Origin: Odoribacter splanchnicus DSM 20712
Lineage (GTDB): Bacteria > Bacteroidota > Bacteroidia > Bacteroidales > Marinifilaceae
Length of the DNA: 64,000 nt
Direction: 5' to 3'
Assembly: GCF_000190535.1 (NCBI RefSeq)
Contig: NC_015160.1
Location: 2,108,001 to 2,172,000, forward strand
Numbering within the stretch: position 1 is the first letter of the stretch; each line of letters starts with the position of its first letter. Positions 1 to 8,939 of this stretch are shown here, piece by piece. The position numbers were made by a program, and so were the translations under genes. The notes below the pieces were generated by a model. It ran no database searches and was not told where the DNA came from. It saw only the letters and a list, made by a program, of their open reading frames with translations.

Positions 1-740
1 GTATCGGAAGTGGGGATCGTCACTTTCCCATCGCGCCATAAGCGTGAAATAACAAATCGATGTGCCGCAAGATGAGCTACTTCTTTTACATTCTTCCCAA
101 AAATTCCGGGATTGCGGACTTCAAAACCGGCAATAAAAGTGTGCTTGCTTTTATCTTCTGCCACAACGGTTTCTGCCGTCCGGCGAGGAAACATCTTACG
201 CAATACGATAACCGCCAGAATGACACCGACCACTCCTAAAGGATAGGTCACCGCACACCCTAAAGCAGGATCAGCCGCATCGATATGCATCTGCTTCAAA
301 GTTTGCTGTGCAGCCCCCAAAGCAGGGGTATTGGTTACAGCACCACTCAATATACCTACCATATCGGGCAACGACACGCCTGTCACCACATGAAGGCCCA
401 AAGTCATTGCCGTGCCCACCAGGATCACAGCAAAGGCAAGCATATTCAATGTCATACCTCCCTTCCGGAACGAACCGAAAAAACCAGGCCCGACCTGCAA
501 TCCCAAGGCATAAACAAAAATAATCAATCCGAAACTCTCGGCATAATTCAACATTTGGGAATCTATCGATAAGCCGAAATGTCCGGCCGCAATTCCAACA
601 AAAAAGACAAAAGTAACCCCCAGCGAAACCCCGTAGACGCTGATCTTTCCCAAAGCCAATCCTAAAGCCGAGATCATAGCAATTACAACAACAGCTTGTA
701 TGACACTGTGCTCTATCAATATACTATTTATCCATTCCAT
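1..740 (-). CDS. AspT/YidE/YbjL-family membrane transporter, C-terminus cut by window edge
   Basis: Reading the minus strand from an ATG at 740 gives MEWINSILIEHSVIQ followed by successive hydrophobic segments (AVVVIAMISALGLALGK, VTFVFFVGIAAGHFG, FGLIIFVYALGLQVGPGFF, LAFAVILVGTAMTLGL). A glycine-rich stretch, MVGILSGAVTNTPALGAAQ, follows. This is the first half of the AspT/YidE/YbjL duplication fold of aspartate:alanine exchanger-like transporters, and the GxxxNTPALxAA stretch is characteristic. After a fifth membrane span the chain enters a soluble part that should be the TrkA-C/RCK-like domain. The stop codon lies outside the window. The substrate cannot be told; some Bacteroidota relatives are simply called putative transporters. 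No partner gene is visible on this side. Confidence 0.8.
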   Translation of the reverse strand, partial: MEWINSILIEHSVIQAVVVIAMISALGLALGKISVYGVSLGVTFVFFVGIAAGHFGLSIDSQMLNYAESFGLIIFVYALGLQVGPGFFGSFRKGGMTLNMLAFAVILVGTAMTLGLHVVTGVSLPDMVGILSGAVTNTPALGAAQQTLKQMHIDAADPALGCAVTYPLGVVGVILAVIVLRKMFPRRTAETVVAEDKSKHTFIAGFEVRNPGIFGKNVKEVAHLAAHRFVISRLWRDGKVTIPTSD

Positions 741-929
741 AGTCGATTTATTAAAATCCGAACCCGTTTTTCCTAATTTAAAAGTGGGCACAAAGGTAGT
801 ACAAATAACTTCAATTCATTAAAAATAAACAGGTAAAAGCAAGGAAAACAATGCTTTAACAGAAAACGTTAACATGTTAAATAAAGTTGTAATCTATAGA
901 CAATCAGTAGGTTTTGAAACTTTTTCAAT

Positions 930-937
930 TATCTTTG
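930..937 (+). promoter_or_regulatory. Bacteroidota -7 box (TATCTTTG) upstream of the M23 peptidase gene
   Basis: TATCTTTG matches the Bacteroidota sigma-A -7 consensus TAnnTTTG, 81 bp before the start codon at 1018. No clear -33 TTTG lies at the standard spacing, although TTTTG occurs at 912-916. The rest of the 741-1017 gap is AT-rich and holds nothing else I recognise. Confidence 0.45.
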
Positions 938-1017
938 CGTTTCAGGAATGATCTAATTTGTCTTTTTAATAGTAAAAACAGTCATTTCTAACTTAATATT
1001 CACCAAAAAGATACAGT

Positions 1018-1779
1018 ATGAGATTGCACAACAGAGCACTGGTTGCTGTTATTTTGAGTTTGGCAGGATTTTATTCTTGTTCACGTCAAGCCACAATTCC
1101 CACTCAGTTAACTTATACCCCTGTTCCTGTATTTACTATCCCAGACAGTCTTTTAGCAACTTCTCCGATCGAATATGCTTTTTATAAAGCGGAGCCCGTC
1201 GAATTCTTCGAACCGAAACCAGAAGTCCGGGATTCTTTTAACCGGATCGAAAAAACGATGGTCGGTTATGCAGACGATCAATTTTTCGTCCGCCAGCCCG
1301 AATTGGTATTAGACCTGGCCGACCTGGAAGAGGGTGCTTTTGTTTTTCCCCTGCCCGGCGGAAGGGTATTATCTCCTTATGGACGACGGAATGGAAGAAA
1401 TCATACCGGCATGGACCTGAAAATCAATCGCCGGGACACCGTTCTGTCAGCTTTCGACGGAATCGTCAGAATGACAGGTTGGAGCCGGGGTTATGGCAAC
1501 GTAGTCGTCGTGCGTCATTACAACGGCCTGGAAACGGTATACGCCCATAATTCCAAACACCTGGTCCGTTCGGGCGATCATGTAAAAGCAGGTACTCCGG
1601 TTTCTATTACCGGCGAAACAGGCCGGGCCACCACCGACCACGTACATTTTGAAATCCGGATAAATGGGAAAACCATCGATCCGGCTTTGGTGATCGATTT
1701 CAACAACCAAACCCTTCTGCACAAACGCCTGGTATTTACTCCTACCCCGAAAGGAAAAATTCAGGTAGAGGCGGTGTAA
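1018..1779 (+). CDS. M23-family peptidoglycan endopeptidase lipoprotein
   Basis: A 253-residue secreted protein. The first 20 residues are a lipoprotein signal ending in GFYSC, so Cys21 should be lipidated and the protein held in an envelope membrane. Residues ~110-220 are a peptidase M23 (LytM/lysostaphin-like) domain. The zinc site is complete: H129xxxD133 in NHTGMDLK and H208-V-H210 in DHVHFE. It begins with the usual PLPGGRVLSPYGRR entry strand. Family members cut peptide cross-links of peptidoglycan or act as amidase activators; with all ligands present this one is probably catalytic. It stands alone behind its own -7 box and converges on cytidine deaminase. Confidence 0.88.
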   Translation: MRLHNRALVAVILSLAGFYSCSRQATIPTQLTYTPVPVFTIPDSLLATSPIEYAFYKAEPVEFFEPKPEVRDSFNRIEKTMVGYADDQFFVRQPELVLDLADLEEGAFVFPLPGGRVLSPYGRRNGRNHTGMDLKINRRDTVLSAFDGIVRMTGWSRGYGNVVVVRHYNGLETVYAHNSKHLVRSGDHVKAGTPVSITGETGRATTDHVHFEIRINGKTIDPALVIDFNNQTLLHKRLVFTPTPKGKIQVEAV

Positions 1780-1803
1780 AAACTTCGGGCCCCGGTTAGC
1801 GGA

Positions 1804-2274
1804 TCAGCCTGTATATTCAAAACTAAAAGGCAACAAGGAAGAGGCTTTTATCACTACCGTTTCTTCTTCACCTATCATCAGTACATCAAAATCCCGGCCG
1901 TAACGCCGGATTACTTCCGCCATCACCTGCCGGCAAGCCCCGCAAGGAGAAACGACCTCTTTTCTGGGACGCCCTTTAAAACAAGCAGCAATAGCCAATG
2001 CTTTGACCGGAACGTCCGGATAAGCAGCACCAGCATAAAATAAAGCCGTCCGTTCTGCACACATTCCACTGGGATAAGCCACATTTTCCTGATTATTGCC
2101 TAAAACGATCGTACCGTTTTCCAGCAAAACAGCCGCTCCGACAGCAAAATCGGAATAGATGCAATAAGCTTTGCCGGCAGCAGCCAGAGCTTTTTCGGAC
2201 AATTCCTCATAGCATGCGGGCACTGAATTCCGGCACACAAAATAATCTATTTTCAGTTCTCTTTTATCCATCAC
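1804..2274 (-). CDS. cdd: Cytidine deaminase
   Basis: A 156-residue homotetramer-type cytidine deaminase, which hydrolyses cytidine or deoxycytidine to uridine for pyrimidine salvage. The zinc ligands and catalytic glutamate are visible: C72-A-E74 in MCAERTALF, and C111/C114 in PCGACRQV. The N-terminal region YSDFAVGAAVL contains the substrate-binding FxVGAA element. Length fits the family, with a ~20-residue N-terminal extension. Two ATG codons are adjacent at the start, so initiation could be 3 bp downstream. The gene is monocistronic and diverges from the glucosaminidase gene. Confidence 0.93.
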   Translation of the reverse strand: MMDKRELKIDYFVCRNSVPACYEELSEKALAAAGKAYCIYSDFAVGAAVLLENGTIVLGNNQENVAYPSGMCAERTALFYAGAAYPDVPVKALAIAACFKGRPRKEVVSPCGACRQVMAEVIRRYGRDFDVLMIGEEETVVIKASSLLPFSFEYTG

Positions 2275-2386
2275 TATTTTTTACTATTTTTACCCCCCTA
2301 AGATACAGAATAATTATAAACCGGAAATTGAAAAATCAGCATTTATCTTTTGCCAGGTAAATGCCTGACGCCAACGAGTGAGTGTT

Positions 2387-3334
2387 ATGAAAAAGAGTAT
2401 GAAAATATTGGTATTGTTTAGTCTGTTGCTCATCAGCTTTAATGTTATGGCAGACAAACGTAAAGAGTTTATCCGCAAATACAAACATATAGCTATCCGT
2501 GAAATGGAACGGACCGGAATTCCGGCCAGTATCACGCTTGCACAAGGTATTCTCGAATCCGGTTGCGGCGAATCGGAACTGGCCGTCAATGCCAACAACC
2601 ATTTCGGGATCAAATGCCACGAAACCTGGAACGGCGATACATATACCATGGACGACGATACCCGGAACGAATGTTTCCGGAAATATAAAAATATCGAACA
2701 ATCGTGGATCGACCACAGTGATTTTCTGACTAGCCGTCCCCGTTATGCCGGTTTATTCAGTATTCCTACTACAGATTATAAAGCCTGGGCGAAGGGGTTG
2801 AAAGCCGCCGGATATGCGACCAACCCGCAATATGCCAATATGCTGATTAAAATCATCGAAGAAGAAGAATTGTACAAATTCGACCGCTCGATCAAAAGAC
2901 GGGGTACACCGCCGACGATCACTGCAGAAGAATTTGCCCAAAGTGTAGCAACCCAGGACCACCCGAATACTACCAACTACCGTAACCGCGAAGAAATGCG
3001 CAATGGCATTATCTGTATAGAAACGATGCCGGGCGATTCTTTTGAAAAAATTGCCGGTTATTACGGAATCAAACTTAAAAAATTATTACAATACAACGAC
3101 AAATCCAGCAGTACCCTGGACCCCGGTCAATTGGTCTTCCTGAAAAAGAAAAAGAGCAAAGCGGCACGGGGATACGAATTCCACCGTGTAAAAGCCGGAG
3201 ATACTATGTACAGCATCTCACAGCAATACGGAGTACGGCTCAAAAATCTTTGCAGGTTCAACTACCTGTCGGCCGACAGTCCGCTGACAGAAGGAGAAAA
3301 GATCTATCTGCGTAAACAAGCCGATTTATTGTAA
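2387..3334 (+). CDS. N-acetylglucosaminidase (GH73) with C-terminal LysM repeats
   Basis: A 315-residue secreted murein hydrolase. The start is set at the ATG at 2387, which gives a clean signal peptide (MKKSMKILVLFSLLLISFN then MADKR); an in-frame GTG at 2378 is less likely. Residues ~25-165 form a glucosaminidase domain of the FlgJ/Bax type, with TGIPASITLAQGILESGCG carrying the putative catalytic Glu and the following NNHFGIKC and RPRYAGLF blocks. Two LysM units follow (about CIETMPGDSFEKIAGYYGI and FHRVKAGDTMYSISQQYG), which bind peptidoglycan glycan. It likely cleaves GlcNAc-MurNAc bonds in wall turnover. The DUF4199 gene starts 16 bp after its stop, so they may be co-transcribed. Confidence 0.88.
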   Translation: MKKSMKILVLFSLLLISFNVMADKRKEFIRKYKHIAIREMERTGIPASITLAQGILESGCGESELAVNANNHFGIKCHETWNGDTYTMDDDTRNECFRKYKNIEQSWIDHSDFLTSRPRYAGLFSIPTTDYKAWAKGLKAAGYATNPQYANMLIKIIEEEELYKFDRSIKRRGTPPTITAEEFAQSVATQDHPNTTNYRNREEMRNGIICIETMPGDSFEKIAGYYGIKLKKLLQYNDKSSSTLDPGQLVFLKKKKSKAARGYEFHRVKAGDTMYSISQQYGVRLKNLCRFNYLSADSPLTEGEKIYLRKQADLL

Positions 3335-3350
3335 GGATAAAGAAAAATAC

Positions 3351-3881
3351 ATGGCACCTTCGAAGAAAAAGAATTTTTTTTCACAAAATACCCTGTTCGG
3401 TTTATTCGTCGGACTGAGTTTTATTGCTGTAGCTTATGCCTACTACCGTTCAGGACGGGGAGTCAGTCTCAATCCGCAATTGAACAATGTGATCCTGCTG
3501 CTCTCCATCGTCGGAGCATTTATCGGAGTTCGTAAATACCGGGACGAATTGCCGGATAATTGTCTGTCTTACGGGAAAGCACTGGGCGCTTGTACCTATC
3601 TGATCGCTGTAGCCTCGGTCATCTACGGATGCTTTGTATTCTATCTCTATCGTCACCATCCGGAATTACTGGAGAATTATCTGACTTCGATAGAAACGAC
3701 GTTCAAAGAGGTATATTCGGATTCGGCTTTCACCGAAAATATGATCTCGATGTTAAAAGCGTTTACAACGCCTGCTACAATTGCCTTTGCAGAAACATTC
3801 AATAAAATATTCACCGGATTTATTTTCTCCTTGCTCCTGGCAGGATTACTCAGGCGCACCCGAAAAAATGAATTTATTTAA
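3351..3881 (+). CDS. DUF4199 membrane protein
   Basis: A 176-residue protein with four predicted membrane spans: NTLFGLFVGLSFIAVAYAY, NVILLLSIVGAFIGV, CTYLIAVASVIYGCFVFYL, and FTGFIFSLLLAGLL near the C-terminus. This matches the DUF4199 family, which has no known function but in Bacteroidota commonly sits just before a family-2 glycosyltransferase, as here (17 bp gap). The coupling suggests a job connected with the neighbouring glycosyltransferase, for example lipid-linked sugar handling; that is inference from context only. Confidence 0.8.
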   Translation: MAPSKKKNFFSQNTLFGLFVGLSFIAVAYAYYRSGRGVSLNPQLNNVILLLSIVGAFIGVRKYRDELPDNCLSYGKALGACTYLIAVASVIYGCFVFYLYRHHPELLENYLTSIETTFKEVYSDSAFTENMISMLKAFTTPATIAFAETFNKIFTGFIFSLLLAGLLRRTRKNEFI

Positions 3882-3897
3882 CCGTAATTTTCAGATC

Positions 3898-4848
3898 ATG
3901 GACATATCAGTCGTTATACCGTTATATAATGAAGACGAATCTCTGCCGGAACTAACAGCCTGGATCGAACGGGTCATGGCAGCGAATCATTTTACGTATG
4001 AAATCATCATGGTAGACGATGGCAGTAGCGATAATTCCTGGGCACTCATCGAAACCCTTTCGACCCAAAACGAACATATCCGTGCCATAAAATTCCGGCG
4101 GAATTACGGTAAATCCGCAGCCTTACACTGCGGGTTCCAGAATGCCCAAGGAGATGTTGTCATTACGATGGACGCCGATATGCAGGATAGCCCGGACGAA
4201 ATACCGGCTCTTTATCAAATGATCATGTCCGAAGATTATGACATGGTTTCCGGTTGGAAGAAAAAAAGATTCGATCCGAAATCAAAGACAATACCCACCA
4301 AATTATTCAATGCGACAGCCCGGAAATTTTCAGGGATCCATCTGCACGATTTCAACTGTGGGCTCAAAGCTTACAAGAATAAAGTTGTGAAAAGCATCGA
4401 AGTATACGGAGAAATGCATCGCTATATCCCGATCCTGGCCCAACAGGCCGGTTTCACTAAAATCGGAGAAAAGGTCGTACAGCACCGGGCACGGAAATAC
4501 GGAGTAACCAAATTCGGCGGTTTAAACCGATTTATCAATGGAATGCTGGATTTGTTGTCCATCACCTTTATTACCCGTTTTGCCAAAAAACCGATGCATC
4601 TGTTCGGGGCAATAGGGACCTTGCTGTTTATCATCGGATTTTGTGCTGCCGGCTGGATCGGTATAGATAAACTGATCTGTCTTTCACAAGGGATCAGGGC
4701 CCGTTTGGTAACCGACAACCCCTATTTTTATATTTCTTTGGTTTGTATGATCCTCGGGACCCAACTGTTTTTAGCCGGTTTTGTAGCCGAGCTGGTATCC
4801 CGTTCGGCTACCGACCGCAACGTCTATCTGATAGAGAAAGAAATCTGA
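3898..4848 (+). CDS. Family 2 glycosyltransferase, DPM/GtrB-like, with two C-terminal membrane spans
   Basis: A 316-residue membrane glycosyltransferase. The start is placed at the ATG at 3898, which gives the conserved N-terminus MDISVVIPLYNEDESLPEL; upstream in-frame ATGs at 3781 and 3868 would run into the DUF4199 gene. The GT-A fold is clear: IIMVDDGSSDNSW, then the metal-binding VVITMDADMQDSPDEIP. Residues ~230-300 hold two hydrophobic hairpin spans (LFGAIGTLLFIIGFCAAG and FYISLVCMILGTQLFLAGF). Relatives transfer sugars from nucleotide donors onto polyprenyl phosphate (DPM1, GtrB, ArnC). The acceptor cannot be predicted from sequence. Confidence 0.87.
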   Translation: MDISVVIPLYNEDESLPELTAWIERVMAANHFTYEIIMVDDGSSDNSWALIETLSTQNEHIRAIKFRRNYGKSAALHCGFQNAQGDVVITMDADMQDSPDEIPALYQMIMSEDYDMVSGWKKKRFDPKSKTIPTKLFNATARKFSGIHLHDFNCGLKAYKNKVVKSIEVYGEMHRYIPILAQQAGFTKIGEKVVQHRARKYGVTKFGGLNRFINGMLDLLSITFITRFAKKPMHLFGAIGTLLFIIGFCAAGWIGIDKLICLSQGIRARLVTDNPYFYISLVCMILGTQLFLAGFVAELVSRSATDRNVYLIEKEI

Positions 4849-4858
4849 TACCCTTTCT

Positions 4859-5452
4859 CTAGAAGAACCCACCGACCTCTCCGAACATACGCTTATAAGC
4901 CGCTGCCTTTTCAGGCAAGGGTTTCGGATAGGCACGGGAAGAAGAGGGCATGCGGTATAACCGGATCGTTCTACCCTCGAAATGAAAAGTCGAAAAACCT
5001 CCTACCGGTGGCTGAGAGGCTTCGACCAGAGAAAGCAAAGTGTCCGTCGCTTTCTGCCCTGTTGTCGCAATGGCTACACAGTGCGGTAATTGCCGCAATA
5101 CGTCGGACAAATCGATCTTGCGGACGATTTCCAAAAATTTATCCGAGGCATTATCTTTCTGCCGAACGACTTCCCGGCCGGAATCGGTCAAGGCAATTCC
5201 TTGCCGGATAAGAAAATCCCGGATCCGTTGTTCGCAAAATGATTTTTTATCTGCCGTCAGAAAATGCTCCTTGTCGTCGAAAAATACCAATCCAAAGATA
5301 CGCCACATGTCATTCTGAAAATTAGGATAGTAAAAATCCATTTTCCAACGTTCACGTTTCGGCGGGAAACTTCCCATCATCAATAGCCTTGCCCCTTGCG
5401 GGAAGAAAGGCTCCAAGGGATGGATTTCAGTTTTTATTTCATCTGTTTTCAT
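4859..5452 (-). CDS. Uracil/deoxyinosine-type DNA glycosylase family protein
   Basis: A 197-residue protein of the uracil-DNA glycosylase superfamily. The ATG at 5452 (MKTDEIKTEIHPLEPFF) is preferred over an upstream candidate at 5479 because the conserved domain begins right after it. The active-site motif is ARLLMMGSFPPKRERW, the MUG/UDG-like G-S-F-P-P loop, followed by DFYYPNFQNDMWRIFG. A later segment, IRLYRMPSSSRAY, occupies the place of the second active-site motif (PSSS/PSP). Relatives excise deaminated bases (G:T/U mismatches or hypoxanthine) in base-excision repair; which base is removed here is not clear. It is monocistronic and diverges from the MFS gene. Confidence 0.75.
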   Translation of the reverse strand: MKTDEIKTEIHPLEPFFPQGARLLMMGSFPPKRERWKMDFYYPNFQNDMWRIFGLVFFDDKEHFLTADKKSFCEQRIRDFLIRQGIALTDSGREVVRQKDNASDKFLEIVRKIDLSDVLRQLPHCVAIATTGQKATDTLLSLVEASQPPVGGFSTFHFEGRTIRLYRMPSSSRAYPKPLPEKAAAYKRMFGEVGGFF

Positions 5453-5496
5453 GCATACAAAATTAATCAAAACATACATACTTTGGTTTATTTTAC

Positions 5497-5504
5497 TAGT
5501 TTTG
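5497..5504 (+). promoter_or_regulatory. -7 box (TAGTTTTG) for the MFS transporter gene
   Basis: TAGTTTTG fits TAnnTTTG and lies 33 bp before the ATG at 5537. A TTTG at 5482-5485 is too close to serve as a standard -33 element, so the call rests on the -7 box alone. Confidence 0.4.
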
Positions 5505-5536
5505 CCCCGTGCTAAAAAATCTAAAACAAAAAAAGT

Positions 5537-6922
5537 ATGACAACGACAGCAAAAAACAAAGAAAAAATCAGGTTCAGTAAAGCATTCTGGGTGGCCAACA
5601 CCGTGGAATTATTCGAACGTGCTGCCTACTACGGTGTATTTATCGTGATCACCCTCTACCTTAGCCGTATATTGGGGTTCAATGACATTCAGGCTGCCAC
5701 CATCGCAGGTACTTTCTCCGCTTTCCTTTATCTGCTGCCAACTTTTGCCGGAGCTTTGGCCGACAAGATCGGTTTCCGGAACTCTATGCTCCTGGCTTTC
5801 ACCTTATTGACTACCGGTTACGGTGGTCTGGCTTTATTTCCTACCTGGCTCGAAAGTGCCGGACTGGTAGAATATGGGCATACCACCGTCTTTAAAGGCC
5901 TCACCGAGAGTGGCCTGCAATACGGCATTATCCCGATTATGGCTCTGATCGTCATCGGAGGAGCTTTTATCAAAAGTGTAATCTCGGGAACGGTGGCCAA
6001 AGAAACGACAGAAGCTACCCGGGCCAAAGGATTCGCCATCTTTTACGGCATGGTCAATATCGGTGCATTCTCGGGTAAAACCATTGTAAAACCCCTTAGA
6101 GAGGCTTTAGGGAATGAAGGATTGATCACCTTGAATTATTTTTCGGCCAGTATGACCTTTCTGGCTCTCATAGCGATCTGGTTTTTCTATAAAAGTGCTC
6201 AACACAGCGGAGAGGGAAAAACCTTCCGGCAAATCTGGAATGCTCTATTAAAAGTATGTTCTAACGGCCGGCTGATCATCCTGATCCTGATCATTACGGG
6301 TTTCTGGATGGTACAACATCAATTGTATGCCACCATGCCCAAATACGTACTCCGTCTGGCCGGGGAAGGCGCATCCCCTTCCTGGTATGCCAATGTCAAC
6401 CCTTTGGTCGTAGTGCTGTGTGTCAACCTGGTCACCCAGCTGATGCGTCACCGGACAGCCCTTACTTCGATGACCGTCGGAATGTTTATCATGCCGTTGT
6501 CCGCTTTGTGCATGGCTTCGGGAAATATGCTGAATCCGGAATCGACCATTCTGACCATGCACCCGGTAGCTTTTATGATGGTTGTAGGTATCGTCTTCCA
6601 GGGACTGGCGGAAACTTTTATTTCCCCGCGTTTTCTGGAATATTTCTCCCTGCAAGCCCCCAAGGGCGAGGAAGGATTATACCTGGGTTTCAGCCACCTG
6701 CATTCGTTTTTGTCTTCCATTTTAGGATTCGGACTTTCCGGCTATTTATTAAGTAAATATTGCCCTGACGAAAGCCTGTTCGCCACTCGTAGCGAATGGC
6801 TCGCTGCCAGCAGTAATGCCCATTACATCTGGTATTATTTTGCTGTAATCGCACTGGCTTCCGCCATTGCCCTGATCATCTACGGCCAAGTTGTCAAGCG
6901 CCTCGATCAGGCAAAAGCATAA
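5537..6922 (+). CDS. MFS transporter of the POT/PTR peptide-transporter type
   Basis: A 461-residue inner-membrane protein with about 12-14 hydrophobic segments. The opening, FWVANTVELFERAAYYGVF, carries the ExxERxxYYG signature of proton-coupled oligopeptide (POT/PTR2) transporters. The loop ADKIGFRNSMLL is the MFS motif between helices 2 and 3. A later segment, GIVFQGLAETFISPRFLEY, resembles the POT signature region with the conserved Glu near helix 10. It probably imports small peptides with protons, though drug or nitrate-type substrates are not excluded. Monocistronic, with a strong inverted repeat immediately downstream. Confidence 0.8.
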   Translation: MTTTAKNKEKIRFSKAFWVANTVELFERAAYYGVFIVITLYLSRILGFNDIQAATIAGTFSAFLYLLPTFAGALADKIGFRNSMLLAFTLLTTGYGGLALFPTWLESAGLVEYGHTTVFKGLTESGLQYGIIPIMALIVIGGAFIKSVISGTVAKETTEATRAKGFAIFYGMVNIGAFSGKTIVKPLREALGNEGLITLNYFSASMTFLALIAIWFFYKSAQHSGEGKTFRQIWNALLKVCSNGRLIILILIITGFWMVQHQLYATMPKYVLRLAGEGASPSWYANVNPLVVVLCVNLVTQLMRHRTALTSMTVGMFIMPLSALCMASGNMLNPESTILTMHPVAFMMVVGIVFQGLAETFISPRFLEYFSLQAPKGEEGLYLGFSHLHSFLSSILGFGLSGYLLSKYCPDESLFATRSEWLAASSNAHYIWYYFAVIALASAIALIIYGQVVKRLDQAKA

Positions 6923-6943
6923 AATAACAGCATCGGTTGTAAA

Positions 6944-7000
6944 GTCCGTAAAGTTTGTAAAGTCGATGGCCTTCGGGGATACTTTATAAACTTTACGGAC
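6944..7000. repeat. Intergenic hairpin built from GTAAAGT words
   Basis: The arms are GTCCGTAAAGTTTGTAAAGT (6944-6963) and ACTTTATAAACTTTACGGAC (6981-7000); 19 of 20 positions pair around a 17-nt loop. The left arm is itself an iteration (GTAAAGTTT then GTAAAGTC). It follows the MFS stop by 21 bp and may end its transcript, but the arms are far longer than a usual terminator and no T-run abuts the stem. It belongs to the set of similar core-region hairpins at 13692, 14119, 14207, 14269 and 23811. Confidence 0.85.
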
Positions 7001-7103
7001 TCTCAATTTTATAAACTATCGCCTTCTTTCTTCAGATTCTAAAGTTAAAAATAAACCTTTCCGGCTAAAGCCCGTTTGATATAAAAATTGAAACGTTTAA
7101 ATT

Positions 7104-8840
7104 ATGGCAAACATAGCAGAGCAAATTGTAGATATGCTGGTAAAAGCCGGTGTAAAAAGAATTTATGCTGTCACAGGTGACAGTTTAAATAAGATTAACG
7201 ATGCTGTCCGCAAAGACGGCCGGATTCAGTGGATTCACGTACGTCACGAAGAAACCGGAGCTTTTGCTGCCGGAGCAGAAGCCCAGCTTCACGGCAACCT
7301 GGCCTGTTGTGCAGGTAGCGGCGGTCCCGGCCATGTGCACCTGATCAACGGGCTCTATGACGCCCACCGTTCAGGGGCTCCTGTCTTAGCCATCGCTTCT
7401 ACCATTATTTCAGGTGAATTCGGAACGACCTACTTCCAGGAGACCGACACCATCCGCCTGTTCGACGACTGCAGTTATTACAACCAATTAGCGACTACAC
7501 CGGGTCAACTCCCCCGCATGCTACAGGGGGCTATACAAACCGCTCTCTCCCGCAGAGGAGTCAGTGTCATCGGTATCCCCGGAGATTTGACCGGAGAAAG
7601 CCAGGTCAATATTCCTTCTTCAGAGATCAACTATCCGACTCATCCCCGCACCTGTCCATCGGATACCGAATTACAGGCGCTGGCCGATCTGTTGAACAAC
7701 AATAGCAATATAACCCTGTTTTGTGGCATCGGAGCCAAAGATGCACACGAAGAAATCGTCGAATTGTCCCATCGGTTGAAAGCCCCGGTAGCCTATTCTT
7801 TCAAAAGTAAAATGGAAATCCAATATGATAATCCCAATGAAGTAGGGATGACCGGCTTATTAGGCATGGCATCGGGTTACAACAGCATGCATGCGGCCGA
7901 TGTACTGGTTTTATTAGGTACCGATTTCCCGTACGGCCCGTTTTTACCGACTCACAATAAAATCGTTCAGATCGACATCGATCCCAGTCACCTGGGCCGA
8001 AGAGCCAAAGTACAAATGGGGCTATGCGGAGATATCAAGACGACACTCGAAGCTTTATTACCTCTTTTACAAGCCAAAAGCGACAAAAGCTTTCTGAACG
8101 ATCAGTTGCTCGGTTATTCCAAAGTAATTAAAGACCTGAATGCTTACGTCGAAAACAAAGGCAGTGATAATAAGATTCACCCGGAATATGTCATGGCGAT
8201 GGTCGACGAAACTGCTCAGGCAAATGCTATTTTTACCGTCGATACGGGTATGACCTGTGTCTGGGGAGCCCGTTACCTGAAAGCTTCCGGCCAGCGAAAG
8301 ATGTTAGGCTCTTTCAATCACGGCACAATGGCCAACGCTATGCCCCAGGCTATAGGAGCATCGTTCGCCTATCCGGGCAGACAGGTGATCGCTCTCTGCG
8401 GCGACGGAGGCATCTCTATGTTACTGGGTGATCTGGCAACCATCGCCCAATATAAGCTACCGGTCAAGATTATTGTATTCAATAACCGTTCTTTGGGTAT
8501 GGTAAAACTCGAAATGGAAGTCGCCGGCCTGCCGGACAACGAAACCGACATGCAAAATCCGGATTTTGCCCTGGTGGCTCAAGCGATGGGTATAAAGAGC
8601 TATACCGTCAGCCGTCCGGACGATGTACTCCCGGTATTGGTCGAAGCCTTGAACTCACCGGAAGCTACTCTACTGAATGTAATGACCGATCCGAATGCAC
8701 TGGCTATGCCCCCGCAAATAGAATGGAATCAAATGACCGGATTCGCACAAGCCATGTATAAAATGTTATTGACCGGCCGGACACAGGAGATTATCGATAC
8801 GATCAATTCCAATTATAAACACCTGAAAGAAATTTTATAA
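7104..8840 (+). CDS. poxB: Pyruvate oxidase / pyruvate:quinone dehydrogenase-like ThDP enzyme
   Basis: A 578-residue thiamine-diphosphate enzyme, close to the length of E. coli PoxB. The order is PYR domain (residues 1-170, with the catalytic Glu in HVRHEETGAFAAG), central FAD/transhydrogenase-like domain (~190-340), then PP domain with the ThDP-Mg motif CGDGGISM and its closing FNN about 26 residues later. PoxB decarboxylates pyruvate to acetate and CO2 and passes electrons to quinone at the membrane; acetolactate synthase-like relatives share the fold. The overall pattern and the C-terminal MTGFAQAMYKMLLTG tail fit PoxB better than an acetolactate synthase. Monocistronic. Confidence 0.87.
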   Translation: MANIAEQIVDMLVKAGVKRIYAVTGDSLNKINDAVRKDGRIQWIHVRHEETGAFAAGAEAQLHGNLACCAGSGGPGHVHLINGLYDAHRSGAPVLAIASTIISGEFGTTYFQETDTIRLFDDCSYYNQLATTPGQLPRMLQGAIQTALSRRGVSVIGIPGDLTGESQVNIPSSEINYPTHPRTCPSDTELQALADLLNNNSNITLFCGIGAKDAHEEIVELSHRLKAPVAYSFKSKMEIQYDNPNEVGMTGLLGMASGYNSMHAADVLVLLGTDFPYGPFLPTHNKIVQIDIDPSHLGRRAKVQMGLCGDIKTTLEALLPLLQAKSDKSFLNDQLLGYSKVIKDLNAYVENKGSDNKIHPEYVMAMVDETAQANAIFTVDTGMTCVWGARYLKASGQRKMLGSFNHGTMANAMPQAIGASFAYPGRQVIALCGDGGISMLLGDLATIAQYKLPVKIIVFNNRSLGMVKLEMEVAGLPDNETDMQNPDFALVAQAMGIKSYTVSRPDDVLPVLVEALNSPEATLLNVMTDPNALAMPPQIEWNQMTGFAQAMYKMLLTGRTQEIIDTINSNYKHLKEIL

Positions 8841-8939
8841 AGACAATTCCGGCCTCAACGACAATGTCACATTTCTGTCATTAAATAGTAACATGGATAA
8901 AATACATTCGTAATTAAATCAATACATTGCATTTTATCC

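Noticed and set aside
285..572. 95-codon frame in the transporter region
   Set aside because: Shadow on the other strand of the AspT-like transporter gene.
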